NCBI GenBank assembly: GCA_025358395.1
Contig: JANYJT010000072.1
Span: forward strand, 1-25,983
DNA from: Bacteroidia bacterium
GTDB lineage: Bacteria; Bacteroidota; Bacteroidia; Bacteroidales; Prolixibacteraceae
Direction of reading: 5' to 3'
Length of the DNA: 25,983 nucleotides
Within the stretch, counting starts at the first letter, position 1. Each line of letters begins with the position of its first letter. Position numbers and translations under genes: made by a program. The notes beneath the pieces were generated by a model. The model did not search any database. It worked only from the letters and a program-made list of their open reading frames with translations, and had not been told where the DNA came from. Below are positions 10,001-17,976 of the stretch, piece by piece.

Positions 10001-13000
10001 GCCCGATTGTTGTCCCTAATTTTCCGCCGAACTCATGACTGTGCAAATCAACTGCTTTTATATCGAATTTACCTGTTTCTTTGTTTAAGAAACTTACACT
10101 TGATGCATCTTTTCCTGTTTTAATTTGTACGTTTTCTGATCCTAAATATTTCTTATAATAATCTCCGATTGCATTTGCCATATCTACGTGTTTATCAGTA
10201 TACATATCAAGATCTTTCGGAAGTCTTGCGACTTTCGCTTGTAAGTATTCCGTTAATGAACCCGATATAGTGTGTTTTTTATCTACACTTTTTATAATGT
10301 TTAATAATTCATCTGCTGCGGCTTTTCGTTCTTCTACAGTAAGTGTTTTTGTGACCGCTTTTGTCGGTTTCGGGGTAGTTATTTTATATTTAGCGTAGAA
10401 TGCTGAATTCGAAGTATCCAATTTAACTTTTCCGTCTTTTATATCGTGCAATAATGTGTGTTCTGTTTCTGTTAACCATACTCCTTTGTCCGGGTATGCT
10501 ATGTGATGAAATACTTTACCCATTGCGGCATTTTTCGGGATCGGCTGACCGCTCCAATCACTTACTTGACCTTTCGGTATTTCTTTCGGGTATATTACAG
10601 TCGATTCTGTAATTGATTTCGGTACGATTTCAGTTTTCGGTAATGTAGTAGATAAGTTTTTAACTAATTCCGGTCGTTTTGTTTCTTGCCATATCTTTTT
10701 GAACTGTTCCATTTCGGCTGCATATATTTTTGCAGCTTGCGGTGTTCCTGATTCTTTGTAGATTTTCTGCATTAATGGCGTTGCTACTGTCATTGACGCG
10801 AAATCCGGTACGTATCCTTCTTTTGCAACATACTGTCCAAGTTGTGTCGGCATTCCGGTTACTATTTTCCCTGACGGTGATACAACTTCACGAGCATATT
10901 TAATGTCACTTAATAATCCACTTGATACCGGTGAACTTGTTGCTACGGGTTCTGCTACGCCTTTTGCTGATGTCTTTAATGAACCTGATACCGGTTTATA
11001 TATCGGACTTTCTACTTCTAAACTTAAGTTCGGTTTATATGGTTTTGAGAAATCAGTCTCTATGACCATTGTGCTTTTGCCTTCTTTTGTAACCGGTTTC
11101 TCGAACGTAGCGTATTTACGCTGTAACCATGAAGATGCACCTTCTGTCGGTGCAATTCTTCCTATAATCGGAGTCAATGAACCTTCCGGACTGTATCCAG
11201 TGGGCACTTTACCTACTGCTTTCTGTAATGAGATTTTCGGGGATTCATAATAGATTCCTTTCCATGCTACGCTTTCGGGTACAGTTGTTGCTTTGAGTTC
11301 TGAACCTGTTATTTTGCTAATTATTTGTGAATGTAACGGAGCTTCTTTTGTTATTGATCCTCCGGTCATAAACTCTGAACGCCCACCGTATTTTAATGGT
11401 GATGCAGTTTCAATAGTTTTTAAGGTACGACCTCCGAATATTAATGCAAGTCCGGCTCCTGCTGCTTCTGCACCTCTACCAGTAGATTGACCCGATAGAT
11501 CTGTACCAGTGAATGCTTCTTTTGCCTGACTTGCCATTCCGGTCAGCGCTGTTCCTGCGACTCCTGCTGCATATTGCGCTTCGTGTGCCGGAGATTTTAT
11601 TAATCGTTCTACGTGTGACGGTAAATACGGTACAACTGATGTTGCTGCGAATACATACGGATTAATATACGGTAATGTTGATAAGAATCCCGCTCCTACA
11701 CCAATTGCCCGATCAGTTGCCGGTTTAAGCGGTTCCGGTGCTAATGATTTTGCATAATCTCCTGCTGCATATATCGGTGATTTCCATAGATCTTCTTGTG
11801 CTTTAGCGAATGAGCCTATATATGGAGTTAATACATCTGTCGATAATTGCGTTCTGCTCGCTACGTCTGCTTGTTTCTGTTCAGATTGTTTCTGTAATGA
11901 AGAATATGCTGTGAAACTTGCCGCTGCTTTTGTAGATAGGTTTTCAAGATCTGATACGTCACTCGGTTTTGCATTCCCCGCCCATTTATACGTGTCGTAA
12001 TTATATATGGTTTTATTAGTTGCTGGATCAACTGTTGTTGTTCCTCCCACTAAAACATTCTTTTTAACTAATTCTTCGAACTTCGTTCCGAACTTAGCTT
12101 CTGCTTGTAATGCCGGTTTTAATAGCAATTGTGCGTTATATGCATCTATTTCTGCGTTCTTTTGCGCTCTTGCTATATCAGTTCCCGTTGTTATATCATA
12201 AGCGCGTTCGAATTTATACAGTAACGGATTTTCTGATGCTGCTCTCCCACTTAAATAATTCGGATTTTTTATATACGGTAATGGTTCTTCTGACGATTTC
12301 CCCGTAAAGGTCTGATCAATGAAATCCGATACTTTTCGTTCTTCTAACGGCGTTACTAATAATGATACTAACGGGTTTACAGTTTTAGCTACTGCAAATG
12401 TTCCCCCGACTAATGCTTTTGTAGTAGTTGCAAATTTATCCCCGTTACCCTTTGTTGTTTCAGTTGGAATTAAACTTGATACCTGTATACCTTCTTCTCG
12501 TTTAGCTGATACTCCTAATGATGACGGCGCTTGTCTTGTCGGAGATACTTCAGATTTCGGTAACCATGTACTTATATTAGACGGCTGCTGTGCTATTTGA
12601 GATAACTGTGACCCGACATATGATATTGTTTGTTTTGTTGCTTCTATCGGAGTAGTTACTAATTTCTCTGTTGCTGATGTAATATCAGATTGTTTCGGTA
12701 ACCATCCGCCACTTGAGGCTCCTTTTAACCAGTTCGTAGTTGTATCAACTGCATTCTGTGCAGGTTCTATAGGTCTAGTTTGTTCTTGTAATCTATATGC
12801 AGGTAAGGATGTCGGCTGCTGTTGCTGCTGCTGTGCAGTTTTTGAGAAGTACGGTTGTGCTGCGGTAGCTATTTGTGTTACGTTTCTTTCTGCTTCTTTG
12901 TATAGATTATCAAAGATGTTCGGCTGTGTCTGTTGTGCTGGTTGTTGTTGCGGTTTTGTTGCTGCCGGTATTTTCGGTAACCACCCTCCGCTTACAACTC

Positions 13001-13031
13001 CTCCTACCCATCCTGAAAAATCGAATGCCAT
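7089..13031 (-). CDS. 1,980-aa multidomain protein with two nucleotidyltransferase-like domains
   Basis: Starts MAFDFSGW after AAGGTGAGG. The N-terminus (1-180) is Gln-rich with a repeated WLPK motif (about 17, 110, 155; the first two as GGWLPK). Residues about 450-540 and 1150-1210 are Gly/Ala-rich and hydrophobic. An HNH-like patch has H842 H843 ... H858 ... H862. Two Pol-beta-type nucleotidyltransferase motifs follow: G924-S925, D940-x-D942, D995 and K1063-D1064; and G1353-S1354, D1373-x-D1375, E1428 and K1488-D1489. The late KD..D motif is typical of AbiEii/MenA-type enzymes. Residues about 1713-1890 are a Tyr-Pro repeat, followed by a Lys run. NTases of this class transfer nucleotides to RNA or protein; the substrate here is unknown. 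Location in a structural-looking operon suggests a large virion or secreted component. NTase calls are by motif and need structural confirmation. Confidence 0.85.
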   Translation of the reverse strand: MAFDFSGWVGGVVSGGWLPKIPAATKPQQQPAQQTQPNIFDNLYKEAERNVTQIATAAQPYFSKTAQQQQQQPTSLPAYRLQEQTRPIEPAQNAVDTTTNWLKGASSGGWLPKQSDITSATEKLVTTPIEATKQTISYVGSQLSQIAQQPSNISTWLPKSEVSPTRQAPSSLGVSAKREEGIQVSSLIPTETTKGNGDKFATTTKALVGGTFAVAKTVNPLVSLLVTPLEERKVSDFIDQTFTGKSSEEPLPYIKNPNYLSGRAASENPLLYKFERAYDITTGTDIARAQKNAEIDAYNAQLLLKPALQAEAKFGTKFEELVKKNVLVGGTTTVDPATNKTIYNYDTYKWAGNAKPSDVSDLENLSTKAAASFTAYSSLQKQSEQKQADVASRTQLSTDVLTPYIGSFAKAQEDLWKSPIYAAGDYAKSLAPEPLKPATDRAIGVGAGFLSTLPYINPYVFAATSVVPYLPSHVERLIKSPAHEAQYAAGVAGTALTGMASQAKEAFTGTDLSGQSTGRGAEAAGAGLALIFGGRTLKTIETASPLKYGGRSEFMTGGSITKEAPLHSQIISKITGSELKATTVPESVAWKGIYYESPKISLQKAVGKVPTGYSPEGSLTPIIGRIAPTEGASSWLQRKYATFEKPVTKEGKSTMVIETDFSKPYKPNLSLEVESPIYKPVSGSLKTSAKGVAEPVATSSPVSSGLLSDIKYAREVVSPSGKIVTGMPTQLGQYVAKEGYVPDFASMTVATPLMQKIYKESGTPQAAKIYAAEMEQFKKIWQETKRPELVKNLSTTLPKTEIVPKSITESTVIYPKEIPKGQVSDWSGQPIPKNAAMGKVFHHIAYPDKGVWLTETEHTLLHDIKDGKVKLDTSNSAFYAKYKITTPKPTKAVTKTLTVEERKAAADELLNIIKSVDKKHTISGSLTEYLQAKVARLPKDLDMYTDKHVDMANAIGDYYKKYLGSENVQIKTGKDASSVSFLNKETGKFDIKAVDLHSHEFGGKLGTTIGRYYIKSEAPIIVDGMNLMPLREQRLRKLSATMAVGKTEGGQFYSTAMDFRRFKDIGDVLGGSTSMEATAMESIFGKRKAADIAETRKVLESKIGSESPITAEHKKTASKRYEQFAPTEPTNSYTRIPLTKRYYPSIGLAKGAAVVGGVGAGVAAGYVYAAPLGSAFQSVLGQQKQTDNNKDMYGLGASPASGFVMIGGVAVGSGRRKLRETMIEGGLKESAFKVKPRTDIRLIEDIAETPIKSTISRTPAQFRGYNPLEFEQGKGLSASTFEKITPTLKQMLPRTERDILYMGKQLESKLISSDPLFAQKQVKSIKPYDMKTNSWNGLLNIFTDKKNNITLFGSKTADLFVELGVGRSVRLSDIDGIMPVNQMASVSKKIKNILDSTQKGEFSVTVEGTGNNRVINIIHKKTGNTIIELHPIETFPNIKLNEIEVALPGAHKLTIASPEYSTRGKMAGLFDETLITKRGAKLIVKRIKDLPDLIGRYRQVAADYYKKAELEGKDSPKYNDLIVTAQESDALAKAYKKYLYSSDIEKSVKIASRDAIIYEFRTKLEELIQNGDLPPTTKELPISEAHKKMVELTNNDPSINKFRGKTLKDYIDQFVLIDPTDLGVDLIRARGIVKYLKDPTVGIKKPAIKKIPSTQVIPELPESRKPYYMPSEKQISTDPKKTDRSQAYMPTTTMIRGTLRGSLPSFMDESVSQYPSTQIKKSSKYPISAEDTQGYTSTYPKSAAYSILGGIYKKSPEYPKQETYKKSPKYPKSDIYPGVITPPKIRDYSVSQTYPESKPYPKSPEYATSIEYPLTAKYPEIIDYPVSPKYTKATEYPATKPYSPAVPYSPVTPYPKTTTPVYPKTTEYIKSTPYPKQVPYSKTTPYSKPEIYPEYTKIVTLPKPIKTWDLLTPQPEEIPKKKKKKKFVTPKHWEYGAGANPEEVTEFVFGAAPKATLTRKGKKKDLIIDRLSSGMFDTGK
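7350..7900 (-). repeat. Degenerate Tyr-Pro-x-x repeat encoding region
   Basis: Inside the giant gene, residues about 1713-1890 contain dozens of YP, YS or YT units spaced about 5-8 residues, with Lys/Ser/Thr/Glu fillers (SPEYPKQETYKKSPKYP is a sample). At DNA level the units are diverged, so this is a long-established protein repeat rather than a recent tandem expansion. Such repeats form extended, flexible or fibre-like stalks. Confidence 0.75.
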
Positions 13032-13042
13032 TAATTACTACC

Positions 13043-13369
13043 TCACCTTGGTTGCTGGTATCTTGTTGATGCGCCTAATTTTTTTGCTAATCTTCTGAAT
13101 CCTAACCCGTGCGAATATGGAAATTTTACATGTGCCAGTTCGTGGTTTATGATTTGTTCTATTTCATAAGTATTATTTTTATTATGATTGTAGAATCCAC
13201 CTGCGAATTCAATTTTATATTTGCGCGGATACTGATATTTTAATATTTTACATTTTGCATTTTCGGTTTTTAGATTTTTATTAGCTACTACTTCTATCGG
13301 GAGTTTTGTTATAAGGTCTGCTCTACGGTTCGCATATCTTATATATTTCTGGTCAACTTTTAATGCCAA
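13043..13369 (-). CDS. Small HExxH zinc-peptidase-like protein (108 aa)
   Basis: The frame is open further upstream to 13561, but that part overlaps the preceding gene and is a low-complexity shadow. A TTG at 13369, 7 bases after GGGGGTAG that overlaps the previous stop, gives 108 aa. H76-E-L-A-H80 then H87 (HELAHVKFPYSHGLGF) fits a zincin helix with a third His, and FRRLAKKLGA after it resembles SprT/WLM-type minimal metallopeptidases. No membrane segment. Between structural genes it could be a maturation protease processing the neighbouring 546, 451 or 1,980-aa proteins. A TTG start is inferred; family is SprT-like by motif only. Confidence 0.7.
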   Translation of the reverse strand: MALKVDQKYIRYANRRADLITKLPIEVVANKNLKTENAKCKILKYQYPRKYKIEFAGGFYNHNKNNTYEIEQIINHELAHVKFPYSHGLGFRRLAKKLGASTRYQQPR

Positions 13370-13373
13370 CTGT

Positions 13374-14729
13374 CTACCCCCGTTTTGGTTTTTTTGTTGA
13401 TCTGTATAATATATCTGACCATGCAGATCCGTAACTCGGTTCTTTCGGTTTTGTAACTTTCTTTTTAGGTTCTGGTTTTGGTTGTGCCGATTTTTTTGGT
13501 TTTGTTGAGATTGCTGATAATATTGAATAATCATACGATGTATTTTTTGTTTTTTTATCAAGTTTATCGTTCATTTCGTTGATCATACCTATAAAACCAT
13601 TCGATTGTTTCTGTTTGCGTACACTCGGTTTTGATTTCGGTTTTTTCTTATCGTGTTTTCCCCCGAATTGTCCGACTTCATGTCCAACTAAATGAGGTCT
13701 GTGTGCAGATAAACTATCAAGTAATCCGCCTAAATAGTCAACACTTTTCTTAGGAGCCTGACTTTGATTTGTCAAGTTCTGGATTGTTTGTCCTGTGCTT
13801 CTTAACCTGATTGAACCGTCTCCGTATACATCATACTCTCCGACTTTTTTAACAACCATTTCCGGACTTGTGGTATTTCCGCGCGATAAATACGGATCTG
13901 ATTTGCTCGTCCCCCAGTTAAGTCCAAATAAATTGTCACTGTATGTCGGTTTTGATTTTAGAGTTACGACTTCTGTCTGTTTCGGGGGCGTGAATAAATC
14001 TGATGCTAATGAGATGCTTCTTGTTACTTGATTTCCACCTGATGGTTGACTCGGGGCCTGGTTGATTATATTAGGTGTAGCAGTCAAAAAAACTTCTCTA
14101 TCCGGTTGTAATTCTGATGCTGCTTGCACCGGTTGAACCTGTGTTCCTGCAGTCTGAGGTTTTGTGCCCGGTACTGCTTTTGTCGGATATGCACTTAATT
14201 CCGGTAACGGTGATCCCGCACTTCCGGACATTATTAACTGATGCTTTGCATCAACCAGTTCCCATGCACCTAGATCTGATTTATATAATGTTCCTGCATG
14301 TGATACTCCGACTTCATCTGCTCTTGAACGCGGCATTGTTGCAGTGAAATCCCCTACTGCACGATATTCTCCTTCTTTCCGGTAAGGTTGTCCTTCGTTT
14401 CCGAATACGAATCCCGGATAGTTCGGCTGATTTGTTCCCGATGATACCGGATTAAGATTTGCCCACGGCGTTTCTCCTTTTTGTTGATAAATTGTCGGAG
14501 ATATAACTTGTCGAGGGATTATAGTGCTCTGTGCTTGTGGTTGAGATTGCTGAAAACGATTGTATTCTGCGGCTCTTCCAAGTTCCGCCGCTATTCTTGA
14601 GTCCGTTGCTTCAGAACCGAGTTGTGCGGATGCGGCTAACCAACCCGAACCGGCACCAATATTCGTAGTTCCAGTTTTACCCGCATACGCTGCATTCTCT
14701 GCTGCACTCCAATTTGAATAGCCGCCCAT
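13374..14729 (-). CDS. 451-aa low-complexity protein, paralogue of the 546-aa neighbour
   Basis: MGGYSNWSAAENA start with GAGGAGACG upstream, 2 bases after the 546-aa gene stop. Ser/Gln/Pro-rich throughout, with few predicted hydrophobic stretches. The C-terminal third shares ordered motifs with its neighbour: a G-K-H followed by Lys/Pro-rich sequence, GFIGMINEMND at about 380, and GSAWSDILY at about 438, then a basic end (STKKPKRG). It also has SGWLAASA near 30, reminiscent of the WLPK repeats in the giant protein. Probably a structural or scaffold protein; not recognised outside this window. Confidence 0.78.
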   Translation of the reverse strand: MGGYSNWSAAENAAYAGKTGTTNIGAGSGWLAASAQLGSEATDSRIAAELGRAAEYNRFQQSQPQAQSTIIPRQVISPTIYQQKGETPWANLNPVSSGTNQPNYPGFVFGNEGQPYRKEGEYRAVGDFTATMPRSRADEVGVSHAGTLYKSDLGAWELVDAKHQLIMSGSAGSPLPELSAYPTKAVPGTKPQTAGTQVQPVQAASELQPDREVFLTATPNIINQAPSQPSGGNQVTRSISLASDLFTPPKQTEVVTLKSKPTYSDNLFGLNWGTSKSDPYLSRGNTTSPEMVVKKVGEYDVYGDGSIRLRSTGQTIQNLTNQSQAPKKSVDYLGGLLDSLSAHRPHLVGHEVGQFGGKHDKKKPKSKPSVRKQKQSNGFIGMINEMNDKLDKKTKNTSYDYSILSAISTKPKKSAQPKPEPKKKVTKPKEPSYGSAWSDILYRSTKKPKRG

Positions 14730-14731
14730 GT

Positions 14732-16372
14732 TTAACGTCTCCTCGATTTCGGTTTACTTGTAGTTTTTTTGGGTTCTGTTTTCTTTTTATTGAATAATAT
14801 CTGTTCCCATGCTGATGCCGGTTCACTTGATGTTTTTTTAGGTTTTTTATCTGACGGTAATTTAATTGCTGATTTATGCGTGTTTGATATTTTACGATCA
14901 ATTAACGTATAATGACCCCATGTTTCAGCTACCGGTTTTTCTTTTTTAGTTGTCGGCGCTTTTATCAATTTAGGTTTCGGTTTACTGTTGAGTTCATTGA
15001 TCATTCCGATAAAACCTAAACCGTATACGCTTTTTATCGGCTTTTTTACTTGTTTTTTCGGTTTGTGCATTTCGTGTTTAGCTCCGAAGAATGATTCCGA
15101 CACTATTCGCCCATCTACAATTTTTTGTTTTGTGCCAGTTACCAAATTCTTTACGCTCGATCCGTCATTTGATACGCCATAATCACTCATTCCGACTCTT
15201 GAATATCCCCTATATGATGCCGGATTCGCATTCATTAAGTTTTTCGTAACCGATCCGAAGATCGATTCTGTTGCTGACGGTTTTATACCCATGTCGGATG
15301 CGCCTTTTACTGTTTCTACACTCGGATTTGTTGTTAGTCCTGCTGATACCGGAGTGATTGAACTTACAGACGATTTTGAGTCTACCGGAATACCACTGCT
15401 CTTAAATCCCGAGATAGCTTTTTGTGCTGATGCTAACATTCTATCCGATTTTTCCGTACCTAAACTTACTCCGTAATCCGAGTTCATTAAACTTTTATCT
15501 ACAGTTCCACCAGTTTTCCTTACTTCTTCTGCGATCTGTAGTGCTGTTAATGTAGTTTTTGGGTTTGATGTATATGATGAGGTCGTGTGTTGTGTTACAC
15601 CGGGTGTCGGAGCGTATTCTGTATTTCCGAAGCGTGCTTGCCAGTTAGCTTGTGCCTGATCCGGGTTCCTGTTTTTCCGCTCTAATGCGCCTTCTAATGC
15701 GGCTGCATCTGCTTTTAATTGTGACATTATTGCATCTTCTTTGTCCGCTTGTGTAGTTGAAAATGCAAATGTATTATTCCAATATGGGTTTTTTGCAGAT
15801 ACACTTGAATTATATTCTATTTGTTTTTTAGCGGACGTTATATCTGATTCTGTCGGTGAGGTTACTTGGATTGTTCCTGCTAATTCTGATGCGTCTTGTG
15901 CTGAATATCCTGCTTTTAATAGATCGTTTACCTGTTGATAATATGCGGCTTTTTCTCCGGATATATCTGTAGTTGGTTTTCCACGCGCCCATTTTTCCAA
16001 TGCTATTGTTGACGGAACGCCTTTTGCGACTTCTGCGTTCATGAACGCATTCATCGCAGTACCCGGTTCACCCATTCGAGCCTGTTCACGAGCAAATGCC
16101 CCTGCTGCGGCTGTCGGATTATATGATATTATATTAGATCCACCATCGGCGGCGGCTGCGGCTGCGGCACTGAATGCGGACATTGTTGGAACTGATGATT
16201 GCTGCGACTGCTGCTGCGATTGCATGAAACTTGAATGATATGTCGGAATTCCGATTTCGTTGCGTTTTGCTTCTAATTGTGCTCCTGATAAAGCTTTGTA
16301 CTCAGATGCAGTTATATAATTACCTGCTAATTTTTGAGCTAATGTCATTGTAGACGGATCATTAAATGCCAT
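14732..16372 (-). CDS. 546-aa Ala/Ser/Gln-rich protein, paralogue of the 451-aa neighbour
   Basis: First gene after a strong promoter; start MAFNDPSTMTLAQKLAG with AAAGGTGAGG upstream. Contains an Ala run (SAFSAAAAAAADGG, about 62-75), a helical domain at about 85-260 and a disordered basic C-terminus. Motifs shared with the next gene: GAKH plus Lys/Pro-rich segment, GFIGMINELN at about 454, and SAWEQILF at about 520, ending PKSRRR. Opening MAF also begins the giant protein. The basic, disordered tails could bind nucleic acid. Likely a virion or assembly component; function unknown. Confidence 0.78.
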   Translation of the reverse strand: MAFNDPSTMTLAQKLAGNYITASEYKALSGAQLEAKRNEIGIPTYHSSFMQSQQQSQQSSVPTMSAFSAAAAAAADGGSNIISYNPTAAAGAFAREQARMGEPGTAMNAFMNAEVAKGVPSTIALEKWARGKPTTDISGEKAAYYQQVNDLLKAGYSAQDASELAGTIQVTSPTESDITSAKKQIEYNSSVSAKNPYWNNTFAFSTTQADKEDAIMSQLKADAAALEGALERKNRNPDQAQANWQARFGNTEYAPTPGVTQHTTSSYTSNPKTTLTALQIAEEVRKTGGTVDKSLMNSDYGVSLGTEKSDRMLASAQKAISGFKSSGIPVDSKSSVSSITPVSAGLTTNPSVETVKGASDMGIKPSATESIFGSVTKNLMNANPASYRGYSRVGMSDYGVSNDGSSVKNLVTGTKQKIVDGRIVSESFFGAKHEMHKPKKQVKKPIKSVYGLGFIGMINELNSKPKPKLIKAPTTKKEKPVAETWGHYTLIDRKISNTHKSAIKLPSDKKPKKTSSEPASAWEQILFNKKKTEPKKTTSKPKSRRR

Positions 16373-16410
16373 AAAAATACCTCACCTTTAGATAATAGTA
16401 ATAATACAAC

Positions 16411-16429
16411 TATTTATATAAAGGTTTCC
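16411..16429 (-). promoter_or_regulatory. Strong BRE/TATA promoter for the left operon
   Basis: The minus strand reads GGAAACCTTTATATAAATA 40-57 bases before the ATG at 16372, a near-ideal archaeal BRE plus TATA. Predicted leader is about 20 nt and contains AAAGGTGAGG. It lies in the only gap (80 bases) between the ATPase and the 546-aa gene and divides the two long operons. Confidence 0.75.
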
Positions 16430-16451
16430 ACCATAGGTTATAAAAAAATAT

Positions 16452-17319
16452 TTAATTGTCGTTTAATATACTCACAATAGTATTTTGAGTTTGGGCTTGC
16501 ACTTCCGGCGAGGATACTGCGGGATTTGCTAATATTGGGGGTGCTGTTATATTTCCTATCCCCACACTTGCCATTTTGTTAGTTTCCTTCATCTCCAAGA
16601 ATTTAAGTCTTGCCTTTGATGCTGCCATTGCTGCATTGAAATGTTTCCGTTTAAGTGACTCGTAACTTTCTAATAGTTCATCGCTCGGTGCATTATACCA
16701 CAATTCTTTTACCTTAATAGTCTTTTCATAGCATTTTCTTGTACGTGTGTTTCGAACTACTACGTCCATTACCGGATACCGTAACTTTAAGTCACGACTG
16801 TCTTTAGACGGGATTTTCTCTTTTACGATCTCGAATAAGTTGATTCCGGTTCTTGTTCGTTGCCATTGTGGACAGGTACGACGATCTACGTCCATTGTAT
16901 ACATATAATTGTGCATAAGACGGACTAATGTTACATCTATCTGTCTAAGATCGGGTAATGTGAATATACTTGATACTTGCGTGAAACGGATCATTGATAA
17001 TATATTACCGAACTCTACGTTCTTTTGTTCCATTGCTCTGCGACTGTTAAATTCTTCTCCTTCATCAAAAAGAATAATATCTCCCGGATTACAGTCCGAG
17101 AATTTATTCAGATATTCTTTTACTGAAAAAACTATATTATCGACCGTGAATCGTGGGAAATATTTTTCACATACGGCTAAAGAAAAATATGATTTTCCTG
17201 AACCTGTTGCCCCACACAGTACTCCGAGCCAGTTCTTGTTCGCTTTGACTCTGTTGAATATCTGTTTGTTCAGGATTAAATCCGGATTGATTTTGAGAGT
17301 TATTATGTACCCCCTCCAT
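16452..17319 (-). CDS. P-loop ATPase, probable packaging or assembly motor, with frameshifted start
   Basis: The reading frame carries Walker A GATGSGKS (coding about 17213-17190) and Walker B DIILFDEGEEFNSRR about 40 residues later, followed by MIRFTQVSSIFTLPDLRQID, a sensor-like segment known in HerA/FtsK- and Zot-type ATPases. About 285 aa, no membrane helix, coiled C-terminus. This frame is open only from 17333 and has no ATG, GTG or TTG before the P-loop. A perfect start exists one frame away: AAGGAG then ATG at 17319, and removing one G of the five at 17314-17310 joins it to the ATPase as MEGYIITLKINPDL. So either an indel, frameshifting, or a rare AUA start at 17306 applies. Role inferred: energises DNA packaging or assembly. 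Confidence 0.75.
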
Positions 17320-17743
17320 CTGCAATCTCCTTTTTAGTCGGATCTTCAATTGCATTGTAAGTTTTCTGATTGAATACTCCTTTATTATCTAATGTTCGCA
17401 TTAATAATGCAAGTTTTTTTCGTGCGTATACTAATGTTAATGCAATTTCGTATTCTTTTCCGATGTTTGTTGCTGATTTCGACGGGTTGTCGTGTCTGAA
17501 TTTTATCAGTTTTTCTTTTGAGTGGTTAATAATTATATTTAATTTTATTTTGTAATCTTCATCTAAATGACGAATTGCTGTCGCTTCCATATTATTAATC
17601 GCTTCTACGTAGTTACGGACATTGACCTGCCATTCTGTGGACGTATCTAAATATAAACGTGAAGCTAATCCGGTTATCATTAATAATTGTCTGAAGAATA
17701 CTTGTTCTTCAGATAATTCTCCAGAAAAGGAGTCTTCAAACAT
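17303..17743 (-). CDS. Helical soluble protein upstream of the ATPase (146 aa)
   Basis: MFEDSFSGELSEEQ start overlaps the previous stop by 8 bases. All-helical, charged, without membrane segment; ends ADGGGT just inside the ATPase start region. A -1 slip at TAAAAAG (near 17334) would also link this frame with the ATPase frame, so a fusion product is conceivable. Probable partner of the ATPase; no family recognised. Confidence 0.75.
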   Translation of the reverse strand: MFEDSFSGELSEEQVFFRQLLMITGLASRLYLDTSTEWQVNVRNYVEAINNMEATAIRHLDEDYKIKLNIIINHSKEKLIKFRHDNPSKSATNIGKEYEIALTLVYARKKLALLMRTLDNKGVFNQKTYNAIEDPTKKEIADGGGT

Positions 17744-17975
17744 TTTCTTTGTCCTGTTTTAATCTTTGTTCTGTGTCTCGTTCTCCACTCAAGTATCCAA
17801 GTATAGTACTTAACCACATTACTGTGAATAACCCCACCAAATTAACTAATTGTATATGGAATGGCATCGGTTCAGATTTTCCGTAGATGATGATATCTCC
17901 TATAACCAATACTGAAAAAAGTAATGGGACTGCAATGAAATACTTAAAATCGTGACATATTTCTTTAAAGTTCAT
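17736..17975 (-). CDS. Two-helix membrane protein, paralogue of the 90-aa gene
   Basis: 79 aa. Helices at about 12-31 and 44-64, then a charged tail (GERDTEQRLKQDKENV). Similar by eye to the protein at 19199-19471: both have FKxFI before the first helix and a small-residue end of helix two followed by GExxT and a Lys/Glu tail. The start is 1 base after the previous stop, with AGGAGG in the end of that gene. Holin-like size and topology, but it could equally be an envelope subunit. Confidence 0.78.
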   Translation of the reverse strand: MNFKEICHDFKYFIAVPLLFSVLVIGDIIIYGKSEPMPFHIQLVNLVGLFTVMWLSTILGYLSGERDTEQRLKQDKENV

Positions 17976-17976
17976 G

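Noticed and set aside
13370..13561. Upstream extension of the zinc-peptidase-like ORF
   Set aside because: The Gln/Asn/Lys-rich extension is the other-frame reading of the 451-aa gene end; a TTG with SD at 13369 explains the gene better.
14677..14901. 74-codon minus ORF
   Set aside because: Lys/Asn/Gln-rich shadow of the 546-aa gene C-terminus and 451-aa start.
17167..17355. 62-codon ORF over the ATPase start
   Set aside because: Its SD and ATG look real, but the rest is Gln/Asn-rich out-of-frame reading of the P-loop gene, so it is treated as part of the frameshift question.
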